64,000 nucleotides of DNA from Stenopsyche tienmushanensis (taxonomy: Eukaryota; Arthropoda; Insecta; Trichoptera; Stenopsychidae): contig WACJ01000082.1 in the NCBI GenBank assembly GCA_008973525.1, positions 868,001 through 932,000 on the forward strand, written 5' to 3'. Numbering within the stretch: position 1 is the stretch's first letter; every line of letters begins with the position of its first letter. Shown here piece by piece: positions 35,901-48,168 of the stretch. The notes beneath the pieces are model-generated. The model was not told where the DNA came from. It made no database searches and saw only the letters and a program-made list of their open reading frames with translations. Both the position numbers and the translations under genes were made by a program.

Positions 35901-38004
35901 AATGAACTTATCGATTAGTTTGAAATAATTTGATAGATACACATACATATATATCATAGTTTTGCATTCTCTACATTTTATAGATAACAACGTCGACAGT
36001 GTGATTTTGAATGCTGTTTACACAAAAAGGAGAAAGACACAAAAACGCGCGCGCTTTCGAAAAACGCGCCGAAATCATAAACGCGCGGCATGAGCCGGCG
36101 ATTGAATAAATCTTCAGGGTTGGGCGCGTTTTTGAGCCAACTCTTGCGATTCAATCGCGGGCTCACATCGCCCGAACGTTTTACAAGTTTTTACATTGAA
36201 CCACCCTATATGCATCGTCGAAGGCGACCATTTCCATTTTGTGTTGATTATCGTCTTCTTTTCGTTATATAAATAAGTTATTTGTATAAGTGTAATATAA
36301 ATTTACCTAAAATTATAGCAATTTTAAGATACAAGATAAAAACATTTTTGTTGTTTGCATTCAACATGTGGAGAAATAACCTTTAATTAATTAAAGATTT
36401 AGTGAATTACAATTAATTTATTTAATACCATTTATAATAATAAATAAACTATCGCCATACAATTTAAGTGTAATTATGTTTTTTATTCTTTTTTGATGAT
36501 ATTATTAATTTTTATTATTTTACATCATAATAATTCTATCGTAATAGTAATAATAATCAAACAGTTATTCATATAAATATAAGTTGTTAATTGTGGTAAA
36601 TAGGTAATGCATTCAGTAAGTAATAACACGTAAAGAGCTCAAAGTATAGCTTTACAATTTTATTAATATATGTAGTTTTTTTTTTTTTAAACATTATTTG
36701 TCTTAAATGTGTGCCGCGATGTTTAACGTGGAAGAGCTTTGAAGTTGCGTCGCGTGTAAAACGGAGTAAATCTTTGTTTGGATTTACGGGCGCGCAGAGC
36801 TCGCGTGCGCAGACGACGCTGCGCAGAAGTGCCGCAGCATATTAAACGTGCACATATATTGAAACATTCTAGAGTCGAAGGGCTGCACATCGATTTAAGA
36901 TAATCACATCAACGCTGACAAGTATATATATGTTTAAGACATCGAAGATTTGGAATTGAATTTGCGGAGCCCGCGGCGTCCGACGTTCCGCGCAACTAGT
37001 TTTTCCTCATTATTCTTTTACCTATAAATTAAAATTGAAATTTATCTTGGTCGGGGTCTTTAAAATGTACAATTTTAACATTTTCATCATCATACTCTTA
37101 CCGCCATTCGTATGTACATGCGAGATTGTCGTAAAAGAATACTTGTAAAGCGTGTAAATATAAGCCATTTTAAATACTATTATTTTATTTTACACTGTTC
37201 TATACCGTTTATATACGCAACGAAACCTTGTCAGCGAACAGATTTTATTTTAAAGAGTCAAAAACCTAATATTTTCCGAAAAATCCTAGGCTAAGCTAGG
37301 GGGAGGGGCAACCGACGGGAATGGAGAATTCCAACAAGGACAATATCGAGAGGGGAAAATCCGCAAAAGCCTATGCATTGACATCGCAGCGATTTTAATT
37401 AGAAAGATTTTTGTATATTTTTTGATAACCTAAGTTAATGCTCCGGGTCCAAAGAGAATAACCCTACTTTTTACATTGATATATATACTTCATATATATG
37501 TATTACACATATACATCTATATATATATTTCATGGCTATGAGAATAATTTAAAAATGTGACATTCATATTCCTTATTACGATTAAATTTGATTATTTGAC
37601 ACCATATTATTAGGAGAGCAGATGACGTAAGAAGGGTAGGTACAGTTTAATCGATTTTTTTTTGATAATGATGATAATCTATTTAAAAAAAATATTTACA
37701 GTATCATAATAAATAGATATTTTGTAGTAATAAGTAACATTTATGTTTTGTTTTTGCTCGCGTCCGATCGGATCATATTGTATTTTTGCACGTTCCAATA
37801 GGGGCGGGTCCTCTGCGCCGGTTGCAGTGGTGTTCGCCGGTCCGCTGGCCGTCGGACGGTTCACATTGTTTTAAATGCAAACATATAATATGACATTGGG
37901 ACGATTGCTTTGTTTTGGTGATATTATAAATTTAAATATGTAAGCCCATGTGGGTGTGCGGGCGGGCGGGGGGCAGGATGAGGGCGACGCCCTCAGTGGG
38001 GCCC

Positions 38005-38022
38005 TCAACGACCCCGCGCCTT
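38005..38022 (-). CDS. Rbp6: Probable Rbp6 terminal coding segment (KARGR, stop)
   Basis: A strong minus-strand acceptor (ACTCTTCTTGTTGTTGCAG, from 38023) precedes AAG GCG CGG GGT CGT TGA. The previous exon ends in phase 0 on ...HCRP, so the protein would end HCRP-KARGR. The intron would be 1336 bp. The tail is too short for comparison, so the call rests on splice-site quality, on phase, and on the clean, transposon-free sequence that starts here and looks like a 3' UTR. An alternative acceptor near 37842 would give a 23-residue tail, but its pyrimidine tract is poor. Confidence 0.5.
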   Translation of the reverse strand, partial: KARGR

Positions 38023-38340
38023 CTGCAACAACAAGAAGAGTCTAAATAAAACCACTCACTGCCTATAGACCTACAAGAATGCTAGCCCGAGAGCGAATTT
38101 GGCACAATTATCATCGACTTTTTTCATTGGGTCAAATAATATTTTATCAAAATATATTATACCCATTGAAATAAGTCTTTAATTATATGCTTAAATTCAC
38201 CTTGTAACTTGCATTGATATAGTAAATGCACCTATGAAAAAAATAAAATAAATGGCTATAATACTGATAATGGCTGCATTACTGATACTGATACATTAAG
38301 ACAATATTGAATAATATTTTTAATTAGCACACAAACAATA

Positions 38341-38583
38341 ATTTTACTATGCCTATGTTATTCCCATTAATATAAACGACAAGTTTACAAAGTTTTATTG
38401 CAATCGGATGAACGGTATAGCAGCGCATTAAATACGTACAAACAAACATTGATTTTTATATATTAGTCTATGTTATTCGCGTAATCTTTAGCAATAAGTG
38501 GACGAAGTTTTATCATGTTCTGATGAACGATATGGCAGCTCATTACATACGAACAAACAAATATGAGTTTTTATTTATTAGAT
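38341..38583 (-). repeat. Helitron-like short repeat, copy 7 (dimer, minus strand)
   Basis: Reverse-complement dimer with TTTTACTATGCCTATG at the left and TTTTTATTTATTAGA at the right; both the GACAAGTTTACAAAG (type A) and GCGTAATCTTTAGCAATAAG (type B) variants occur. It lies in the last Rbp6 intron, just upstream of the transposon-poor block. Confidence 0.7.
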
Positions 38584-39358
38584 TTTACTATTTTTTTATA
38601 GATTTTTTGTAATAATTTAAATATTTAATTTTTGATACGAATTTATGTCAGTATTATAGCCTTGGTCGAAATAAATAAATCCACACTGAGACTTACATAA
38701 AAGAATTGGCTGATACACCTTCAATGATATCCATTAGTGAAAGCAGCCGGGATCAATGGGTCCTGAAAATAATTGATCTATGTCATCATAAGTGTCATCT
38801 CAACAAATGAAAAAAATCAAACAAAATAATAAAATCATAAATCTTGTATTAAATCCACTCTTTTCCAATTATCGCTTTAATAAATAAAGGTCGACGTGTA
38901 CGCTGATGGCGGTCGGGGGCGATGTGAGGGGGGTATGAGTTATTTCGCACTTTTTATTGGATGAAAAAATCCTAACGAAGGTTTTTGGATGGAAAACACT
39001 GAAGAAGAAGAAAAAAGGAAAAGGCTAAAGTGAGGTTTCTGGAGTGTGTCGGGTCTCGTTCCTTTGTTGTCCTTGATTTAGGGTTATTGCCAGCGGAAGC
39101 CGTTTGCGTGTGGCCCGCGTCTTCCAGCATGCGGCCCGCACACCTGTCGCGAAAACTTCCATTTTCTTCGTCTTAGTGATGAGAAAAGTAATGATCAAGA
39201 GCGCCATTTTAATTTTCAGCACAAAAATTAACGGCATTAAGACTGCCCGCTGTAAAAGCGTCCGCAAGTGGTGGAAAAATATAGTTATTTGAATTTTAAC
39301 ATAGATTTATATGATTCGAAGAAATCGGCGGGGTGATGCTGAGGTTGTGGGTACTCAC

Positions 39359-39585
39359 AGGTCGGCAATGGACACTGACGGGGCTGTAGTTGAGGGGTGC
39401 ACGGCTGACGGCGATTGCAGGAAATCCAGAAGGCTGCGGGCTAGTGGCTTGCACGTATCCTTCAGCTGGACTGTACATGTCGAGAGCTGGTCCTGGCGAG
39501 CCTGCGGGCGGGAAGCTGCGTCCTACTGCATGGGGCGACGCCGGTGGACCAAACCCTTGTGCTGCCGCTTGGTAGTTGTTCATCA
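39359..39585 (-). CDS. Rbp6: Rbp6 C-terminal exon (SPGPALDMYSPAEGYVQATSPQPSGF)
   Basis: This 227-bp exon encodes 75 residues from MNNYQAAAQGFGPPASPHAV to SVHCRP. The block SPGPALDMYSP, then GYVQATSPQPSGF, corresponds to the C-terminal signature of vertebrate MSI1/MSI2 and insect Rbp6 (a SPGP...LY...SPQP...GF pattern). The acceptor is TTGGTCAG (39586-39588) and the donor is GTGAGT (39353-39358), giving phase 1 in and phase 0 out. If the donor is not used the frame runs on for 20 more codons (VSTHNLSITPP...) to a stop at 39296-39298, an alternative C-terminus. The family's usual ending, a LI(A/S)TAF-type peptide, is not seen here, so this form ends differently or uses an exon I did not find. 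Confidence 0.92.
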
Positions 39586-40175
39586 CTGACCAAAACAATC
39601 AAAAACATCAATAAACAATCCCATAACAATAAAAAAGACTTAAATTATCCCCATATATCCCATTAAATAAATTATCCATGCATGAATACTGTGAGCAAAT
39701 ATCGTATGAAAGATTCAACAGCTTCAAATTCCGGCATGCATTTCATGCAAATTCATGAATCAGCGATTGGGTTATGTATGTCTCAATGTGTTGTTGAGTG
39801 TCTTACACCTTTAAGTGGGTAACGCATTGGACCTTCAATTGATGGTTCATCAAAGACAATACACGAGGATTCAATTGTGTGTTTGCTTGACAGGTTAAAC
39901 GATCATATATTGTCACTCCCCTACTTATCCTTAATTAATAGCCAGTCAATTAATCAACGATTTCCTTTTTAAAATGCCTGAATTCCTTCTAGCAATAGAG
40001 TAATTCATATTTAAGAACCATGAATGGGATTAAAATGACGCCTTCAGCATAAAAGACACTGCGCTACCATCGTTGTCTAATGCCTATCAAGATGTAAATC
40101 ATTTTAGGAGTGACAGTATTGCCTTATTTATATGAATTTCCAAGAATTAAACACTGTTTCTTTGATTTGTCTTAC

Positions 40176-40241
40176 CTGATAAGGCTTGCGCAAGAAGTGG
40201 AGTGTTGTTGTTTGGGGTCAGCTGGCCATTGGTCAGATCCA
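40176..40241 (-). CDS. Rbp6: Rbp6 exon encoding DLTNGQLTPNNTPLLAQALS
   Basis: This 66-bp exon encodes DLTNGQLTPNNTPLLAQALS. It has a CAG acceptor after GTGTGTTT (40242-40244) and a GTAAG donor (minus strand, 40171-40175). Both ends are phase 1; the shared codons read Val before DLT and Val before MNNY. The next exon continues VMNNYQAAAQGFGPP, so the junction is in frame and reads smoothly. Only 590 bp of intron separate it from the next exon, the shortest intron seen here. Confidence 0.9.
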
Positions 40242-42486
40242 CTGAAACACACGGGGAAATGTCATGCAATGGACCACAAGGCAAATTTATTAATTGTCAA
40301 ACATCTTTACTACCAATGCGTCCTATTTTATCGTATTATATTCCAGGCTGGATGTTAAGGGATAAATTTGTGCGTGTGAAATGTGGCGGGGGATATTTGG
40401 ACAGCGCTTCCGCTGTTCCCTCTATTCCCTCGCTTTCTATTGATCTGTGTCTTTTCAGCGACGGGAATAATTCAAGGAATGCCATATAAATAATTACGGA
40501 TTAAAAATATTGTCGGCATAATTTGTGACTGTTATACAGCAACAACTTTTGCTGACCCCGGTTTGAGGGCGAGCTTTCCAGAAATTTCGCAAGAACACTA
40601 TCCATCATGGAGCAGACAAGTTTTTTTGCTTTAATAAAAACGATATTGGATACTGAATTCCTAAAGTCTTTGAAGCAAAAGGTGCGGCGGTCGCAATATG
40701 AAATATTCGCGGTCGGAGGTGGTGGGCCGGATGGGGTGGTCGCTCGCATAGGGAGGTGGGCCAGGGAGCCAGGGAAATACCGTTCGCCTTGCTATCTCTG
40801 GGCTGTGATATATTGAGGTGCCATTCAACCAAAACACGCGCAGAACACGTGGCCGGAATCCATTTAACGCTAAACAGTTTCCAACTGTGTGGGCGAATCA
40901 AACGTGTTTTTAATAGCGACCATCAATAACTCACTCTCGTTGATAATCTCAATTGCAAATTGAGTGGATTCCCAATTCCTTTTTGCCACACAAACAAAAA
41001 CATCGGGAAATCTTGGGGCGAGAAGAAAAGATTTTGCGCATAGCCCTATGGTGGCACCATATGCCGCAAAGAGGAAGACACATTGGTCCCCCAAATGCGA
41101 GATCAGACACACGGAGGTCGCAGGTAAAATATTCGCCATGTAGACAAATTGTAATCAGATATCATGTTGAATTTCGCTAGACGTCAGAATAATGTAGTTC
41201 TGCAAGACAGTATGTATATGCGTTGGGAGTGTAAAATGCTGCCTGTCACGTGGTTTGATTGTGGGCTTAATGGCGATGCTTTGCACGCGCAGCTGCGGAT
41301 TGGATCCGCAGTCATTTGTCTGAGCAGATAAAGGAGCCAGTTAAAGAGAGGAAGAATTTTGGATCTGACACCATAGGAACGTGAGGTAAGTTATGCAAAA
41401 ATAAAAGATTCATCGTCATTGAAGTTTCGCATCCGGGATTTCTTAGGGGAGCTTTGAATAAAGTCTCTTTATTGAATGAAGGAAATACATGGATCATTAG
41501 ATCGAGCTGGGGTGCAGTCTAAAGCCTCATCCAATGCAGTAGTGATATATCAAAAAAAAAAAGCTCTGGTCAATTACATAGTAGTTGATGGCTTACATTA
41601 ATGGGGAAATATCCATTAATAAAATAAATCGTATACGTTTATTGGTATGAATTATCGCTTCATAAGCAAATGCTGCACATGACTGCTAGGCATTTACATG
41701 TACAGTATGTACGAGAATGTCTGGAAATTTCAAGTTAAAATGACGCATTGGTAACGTAGAGATTGGTTATTTGCAATTAAGATGCAATTCGTCCAAAATC
41801 AAAATTTGATGTTAAGACTATGAAAAAATAACACACGCACACACACACAAACACACAATAAAAATGTTAATACTGTGACTATGTAAAAAATGAATTTTTG
41901 CATATATTTATGTAAAAAAATCTATCCAATTTTCAATCACACTATGTATAAGTTTAATCAAGATTATACGCAATAATCTCAATCTAAGGCTATGTATTTA
42001 GTAATAAAAAAATAATATTTTAAGTATTTAACTGTTTAAGCTATATCTAGTATCTCGTATATTAGTATAATCAAATATTTACTATAAATAAATGGCGCAT
42101 TAATTTAATACTACGTTTCGCTATAATAAGACTTATGTATGACTATTCTATTGAAATCATTTTATAATCGATTATGTTCTAAGAAAATAAAGACACTTTT
42201 AAAAATAATTTAAACACTACGTACATAATAGATAGACATTGTATTATCGATTAACATATAGAAGCGTATTTATAAATATTAACTATTCTAGTACTATTAC
42301 ATTAACATTGTATGTAATACACATATATATATAAATAAACCAGTTTGCACCACCAATTCCGTTTTGTAAATTTGTGTTATTTGCAGTCTACTTGTGTATT
42401 TTTCGGGGTTGAAAACATGGGTAAATCTGATATAACTACTGCTTGCATGTAAAGTCTCGATAGATAAATTTATAACGTCAATCAAG

Positions 42487-42514
42487 TCATCATCATCATC
42501 ATCATCATCATCAG
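42487..42514. repeat. (ATC)n microsatellite
   Basis: About nine ATC units in the intron 40242-45785. It resembles the tails of the minus-strand LINEs in this window, but no LINE body is recognised next to it. Confidence 0.85.
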
Positions 42515-43605
42515 GTGTTATAAGAAGTTTCGATGCTAAATTCGATGTTAAGATCGACGCTCAGAGTTGTTGCGTCAGTGTGGGGGGATGTTTGATGTCG
42601 AACGTTGTTTAATTTGATAAATATTTAATGGTTTTTATGCAAAAAACGGTTTTGGAATTTGAGTAAAATATCACTTTTGTAATGACAACTTATGTCAAAA
42701 TAACTATGGTAAAAGATTTTAATCGGACGTTCCGTAATGTTTTATGTGCGTGATAAAATTCAGTAAATAATATAATGCTTCCCCCAACGATTATGCAGAC
42801 ATATGTCGGGCTTTTTTTAGGGGATGATTTTTTTTTATTTAATAAAATTTCGTAAGACGATGTAGCCGTATAAAATAATTGACTATACTACGTAAGAAGA
42901 TAATTGTGTACACTAGCGATTTCTATTCTAGTTTCTCAATAAATCATTAGTTTATGGTTAAATTTACTGTCTAAATAAATTACACTTTTTCTATTTTTTA
43001 ATGTGATTAAATATATCATATTTGATATAGCTATTCTAGTCAACAGCGTATACTCTTGAGTAATATTAATGTTATACTAGCTAGTATTTGAAGGAGGATT
43101 TACTCTATTGAAATACAAGATTGTGGCGATTATTATTTAAATACTAGGCCTTTGTATACCAACGAAGATGCTCCCTTAAATGCAAATCAAACGCATATTG
43201 CCGTACAAACATATTTAAGGATACGATATTTTCATATTTTAAATTGCTCCCGAGATCACAAGATCGGATGTAAATGATCTTCATATGAGATTCATCCAGA
43301 GAAATAATTTTTCATATGGTTATGGTTTCTATTGAATACGAAAATTGGGTTAAATTCTGAATATAACATGATAGATCTAAGCCAAAATGTTATATGGGGA
43401 TGATATATATTATTGGAATTCAAATTGGAAGTCTTGCTGTTAATCCAGCCTATTTATCGAACATGGATCAACATTACAAGAACGAAGAATAAGCTCAAAA
43501 ATAGATGATTTTATATAGTATGAATCCAAAATCACTCATAGGATTTGAATATTGTTTGAAAATGACATTTTTTTAAAGTGAAACTGACATTATACATGTC
43601 GTTAT

Positions 43606-44010
43606 AAGTAGGGCTTATCGGTTTCCAAAAACCGATTTTTAAAACCCGGTTTTTAGGCAAAAATTGTGAATTTCGAAAACCGGTTTTTTGATCCTGAAAA
43701 TTCGGTATTGAATATAAAATTTTTGATGAAGAATTTTGGATGAAAAGTATTGACGTATGATTGGATTTATACCGATGATAAGTGTCGGACATATAAATAC
43801 AGCATCTAAGTGTATGATGATTTAAAATTAGCTCACTACTAAAAGGGTTAAAATGTTGAAGAGGGATGTGTAGAAATAGTTATTATAATAGCTTTTAATA
43901 TTAAATAAATTTCGAATAATGTTAATACATCTGTTATATTGATTTTATATTTCTTAAAACCGAAAACCGGTTTCGTTCGAAAAACAAAAACCGAAAACCG
44001 GTTTTAAATT
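43606..44010. mobile_element. ACCGGTTTT-rich MITE, copy 1
   Basis: It starts near AGTAGGGCTTATCGGTTTCC and has many AAAACCGG/CCGGTTTT inverted units at both sides of an AT-rich middle. Compared with the copy around 50160-50388, the right end has lost the GTATAAACCCTA terminus. Confidence 0.65.
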
Positions 44011-45132
44011 TACAAATTTTAAATAACATCAAATGATTGTATTAATCGATGATTTGATAATTGAAGGCTGTTTCGCTGATATTGGAGCACATTTACATAT
44101 GAAAATGTATACGTAGAGTATCCGAAAAAATGTTTGAAGAGCATACGCATTTTCTACAATTCAAGGGGGCTTCCCCGTGAGCTTACAAGTACCAAATACT
44201 AAATATAAATCCTACGTAAATCAAACACATTAAATAAAATACATGTAGACATAAAACTGATGCTTTATTTGAAGCAATAAATATATTGGGAAGATTACTC
44301 GCCGTCTGCTTAGTATGTTTGTTTGTTTAGCTCCACGATGCTTTCGGCTGCTTCTTGAAGTTCAATTTCCAATTCTTGAAACGTCGATGCATTTCTGTTT
44401 TTCTTTAAAGTACTTTCAAATGCGACTTCCCCGTAATTTGAACAATATTTCTTTTTATATTGCATTTAAATATATGAAGCTTTTCAGACTTATATCACCG
44501 TTTGGTACGTTCGGGCTCTCACATGACGGATTTATGGTACTAAATACTCTACATGAGGTTGAATTTCAATTTTTATATATATATGGGGGATTGTATGCCA
44601 AAGTAGAAGCATGCTAACCATTTGGAAGCGATCTGTACAAATGTGCATTCGATCTGATTGATTGAATCCGGCTTCCAAAGGGTTGATACGATAATGTTGA
44701 AAAAAGGTCATCTTTATGCACTCGATTTCATTATTTATGATATGATTAAGGGATTTAGTATAAAAAATAAGGGGGGTCTAGCACGCCACAGTTATCTTTA
44801 TAAACTACGGACATTATGTTCAACCTATGAGGTTTTAAACAAGGTAACGGTAAATAGAAAAATACTATGCTAAACGAAGTAAAACATATAAGATGTCAAA
44901 CCACATAACAATTTATATATATCTGACCCATCCAAGCACCACTGTTTTTACTCGACATGTGCAATAAAAATATTATATATAAATATATATATAACTACAA
45001 AAATTTGATGGTCGACTATGAAAGTGTTTTAAATTTAAAACTAAATTTAAGCCTTAGATCAATTCGATTGAACATTTTTATAGCATGAAAATAAATATAA
45101 ATTAAGGCGTGGGAGTGTTCATGCGCGACGAT

Positions 45133-45163
45133 GCGTATTTGGCAAGTCACTTGCCAAATACGC
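45133..45163. repeat. Perfect 15-bp-arm palindrome with 1-nt spacer
   Basis: GCGTATTTGGCAAGT, then C, then ACTTGCCAAATACGC. Partly complementary bases continue outside (CGCGACGAT and AAGTCGTGCG). It lies in the Rbp6 intron 40242-45785, about 620 bp downstream (transcript sense) of the putative 51-bp exon. It may form a hairpin in the pre-mRNA. Confidence 0.9.
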
Positions 45164-45785
45164 AAGTCGTGCGTATACGCCCAATCAACAAATTCTAAAT
45201 AAATATGTCAAAAATAAATAAATAAAATCGATCATGCTATTCAAACGTTCGAATACAAATCAAAGGCTATCAAATATGATTTAGAAATCAGCTTATATAT
45301 TACTACCAAAAAAGAGGAATAAATAACACCTTTCGCTATGATAAACATTACATCAAGCACTAAATCTAATTTATAGGTGTCACTTGTTATGTACATAGGA
45401 TCAAATGTCTTCGTCACTTTTGGATATAAAACAAATCAACTAAAACAAATAATAAATCTACATTATCGACTTGGCCAATCGACGAAATATAGCGTTGATT
45501 TATCCGCAGACGTTAGTGCATCAATCATCGCCCGTGACGGAACGCAGACGACGACACGGCGAACGGTTGAGCGCGCGAACCAAATGCACGCACGGCTTCG
45601 CGGACGCGCCCGAACACAACCGAACGAATTTAGACACGCCCATTCTGCCATTGAATGCATCGAAAACGACCTGTCTTTGAGCGAGCACTAGATATCCAAC
45701 TGTTTTGATGAAATGAAATGTTTATAAATGGGTCCGCGGACCGCTGGTTTGAGAAACACTTGATTGTTGATGTGGAGGTGCTTAC

Positions 45786-45836
45786 CGTGCGTAATGCGCG
45801 GGGCAGTACGGCGATCAGCGGTGCAGCACCACGGCC
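45786..45836 (-). CDS. Rbp6: Putative Rbp6 51-bp cassette exon
   Basis: This is a candidate internal exon found by splice signals and phase. On the minus strand a CTAATAAC branch-like sequence and a C-rich tract end in CCCCCAG (45837 and up), and the exon is followed by GTAAG (45781-45785). Length is 51 bp and the frame fits as phase 1 at both ends. It would insert PWCCTADRRTAPRITH between GLPYPT-G and V-DLTNGQL. The peptide does not resemble a Musashi segment that I know, and skipping the exon restores a natural-looking PTVDLTNG junction, so it is either a cassette exon or a chance match. The block is GC-rich in an AT-rich intron. Confidence 0.5.
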
Positions 45837-48084
45837 CTGGGGGCATGGATGGATCAGAGTCAGATAAATCAGTTATTAGGGGGGGTGGTTTTCTATTTAC
45901 CGCTAGATATTAATTTACCGACTCGGATTATTATTTTTAATTAATTAAAAACTGTCAAAGATTTGAAATTAAATTATCAGGGGGTGGGGGGGATTTTAAA
46001 TGCAAATTTTACGTATTGATATCAGAAATATTTATGAGCACGTATTTATAAGCTATTTTAAATGGTTTCATCGTTTTTTAAATCATACTAACACTCAATG
46101 AACGGATCACGCATTTATGCGTCATTGGCTTTAATGCATTCTAAAATCGTTAATACGCATACAAATCCGATCAAATAAATTGCAATACATGAGCGAATCC
46201 GATCTGCTTTCATTCATCATCATCCATTGTCGTTTAATAACATCCATTTGTGATTAAAAACCTTATTTTGAAAGACATGACAGAGTAAGAGATTTGCTTT
46301 TGGAGCACGTTAAAAATGGGTCGTATTAGTATTGGGGGATCGAATGAGTGCAAACGTCTGATACACAATAAACCACATAAATTTTATCAAATTTATTACA
46401 TATAAGCATTATTAAACTTCATAATTTTCAATATTTTATAATAATATGCATAAGACAGATATGTTGCAAATATCGATGATTATTTATCACTTACGAACTA
46501 AAAATTAAAATCACAATGAGTATTCATATTTGATATTTGGTGTTGTTGTTGTGAACATTTGTTTGAGTTTTTTTGGTTGTTCTTATTGCACGTAAGAGTC
46601 TTTATCCCAGTGTTTTCGATAAATATAACAATTCGTGTATATTCGTTCGTAATTGGGTGGCTTTTTGCAACGCTCGTTTGCAGATAAATAGTTATGAATG
46701 CTTGTTAAGCCCCTAAGAGGAGATGTTATTATTCCCGGGGGGCGCAGCGCGGCCGAGGTCGGGCCCCCATGGCCCCTGTGAACACCCTGGCCTGTGGCCC
46801 TTTTGCAAAGCAACGTCGAATTAAACCAATGGAAGAGAAACGACTTGCAAAAAAATGCGTCATTTAACAAATGTTAGATGGCGTCTCGTTTGTAATAATA
46901 AGATCAAATCCAATACTTAATAACAATAAAAACATAGTTCAGACAATTGAGAAGCAGCGTTGAAGTATTCAACGATTTTCAAACAGTTTTATATGATTTT
47001 ATTAAAAAAAAAAAAACATAAAACAAATTTAAATAAGCAAGACATGTCGATGAATGTAGCTAAATTGGCGATCAAAAAAATATGTATGCCTCCAATTTAT
47101 TATTATTGATTTTTGCATAAAAAGCAGCGCTCGACACGCCCATTAATTATTATTATTATTATATCGACATGATGTCGATCTTGTTATTATTAGAACGACA
47201 TATGATATGAGATCATATGTTTCAACAACAATTTGTCCTATCTATCATATGTTATACGATCAAACAATTGGCGATAATTCAAAACGATTTGCCACAAAAC
47301 GTTCAGGTTGCCAATTTCAGCTTAAATTATGTGCCGTGGACAGAGTTTTTACATATATGGGTCGCATATTTTTTCATTTAGATTTGAATCGCGACACAGA
47401 AACGATTGACATGTGCGAAATTTATCATATCAAAAAATTAAATTATGTGAGCAAATCTTAAATTTATAACATTTCGTATGAGATAAGCTTCAATCCTTTT
47501 TAATGGAATTAGCATTAAATATTCAATACCAAAACGTTTCGTAACAAAAATTGACGACTTAAGCAACTTTCGGTTATTTTCCATATAATTTTTTGGATTT
47601 ACTTGGAGGTGGATGGAAGCGGGACGGCTGCGAGAATGTATACAAATATATTAGGGTTAAAAATAAATATTCACCGCATTATATACATATATACCCCACA
47701 ACAACTTGTGAAAGATATATAGTCTTAACGTATTATATAACAATTATTTTTACTTAAGTAATAAAGAGTTCATTTCTTCGTCAATGTGCAAAATAAGCGT
47801 AATTATTTTTAAAATTAAATATGCATAAAAGACATATTTAATGGATAAAAAAATATTGAATTCCATAATTATTTATAGTGACGCAATCGTTTAACATTCC
47901 ATTTAGTTGTTATGCAATTTTTATTGCACGATGGCGAAATGGAAAAATATTTTTATTTATTTATTATAAAAATGTTCAACATATCAATTGGAATGATTGA
48001 TCAATGATTTTATTGACATTGACGATTTTTAATCGCTGTTATTTTTTTTCAAAAAGTATGACTCTTGCGACATTTGTTATGACG

Positions 48085-48168
48085 ATGTCAATATATGTTA
48101 TATTGATGTCAACATATATTATGATGATGTCAACATATGTTATGATGATGTCAACATATGTCTTTGTT
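48085..48168. repeat. 21-bp tandem repeat, four units
   Basis: Four adjacent units of the form ATGTCAACATATGTTATGATG, with a few changes in the first two and the last. The unit length keeps a frame open on the plus strand, but nothing indicates coding. It lies in the intron 45837-52279. Confidence 0.85.

Larger units (their letters stand above)
31411..38004 (-). other. Rbp6: Probable long 3' UTR of Rbp6
   Basis: About 6.6 kb downstream of the proposed stop holds no recognisable transposon copy, whereas the flanks on both sides carry one every 1-2 kb. It is AT-rich, with TA microsatellites, long A/T runs, C runs on the transcribed strand, and GC-rich islands at about 32040-32310, 33420-33700, 35820-35870 and 36720-37000. 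This suits a long neuronal-type 3' UTR, as is common for RNA-binding protein genes expressed in the nervous system. The left limit is set at a TTTATT (AATAAA on the minus strand) at 31411-31416 and is only a guess; repeats resume at about 30915. The short frames in it (for example 32023-32460 minus) have no known match. Confidence 0.5.
40242..45785 (-). other. Rbp6: Rbp6 intron
   Basis: 5544 bp. Holds one MITE (43606-44010), the ATC microsatellite, the 45133 palindrome, a CA run at 41834-41857, and a GC-richer stretch at 45520-45680 next to a hAT-like end (CGGACCGCTGGTTTGAGAAA, 45739-45758). 40500-41350 is repeat-free and less AT-rich. Confidence 0.6.

Noticed and set aside
37842..37864. Alternative Rbp6 acceptor near 37842 with a 23-codon tail
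   Set aside because: Poor pyrimidine tract compared with the acceptor at 38023; kept only as a possibility.
39311..39589. 92-codon plus-strand frame
   Set aside because: Shadow of the Rbp6 C-terminal exon on the minus strand.
41834..41857. CA/ACACAC run as a functional site
   Set aside because: A simple microsatellite (the CA run in the intron); nothing sets it apart.
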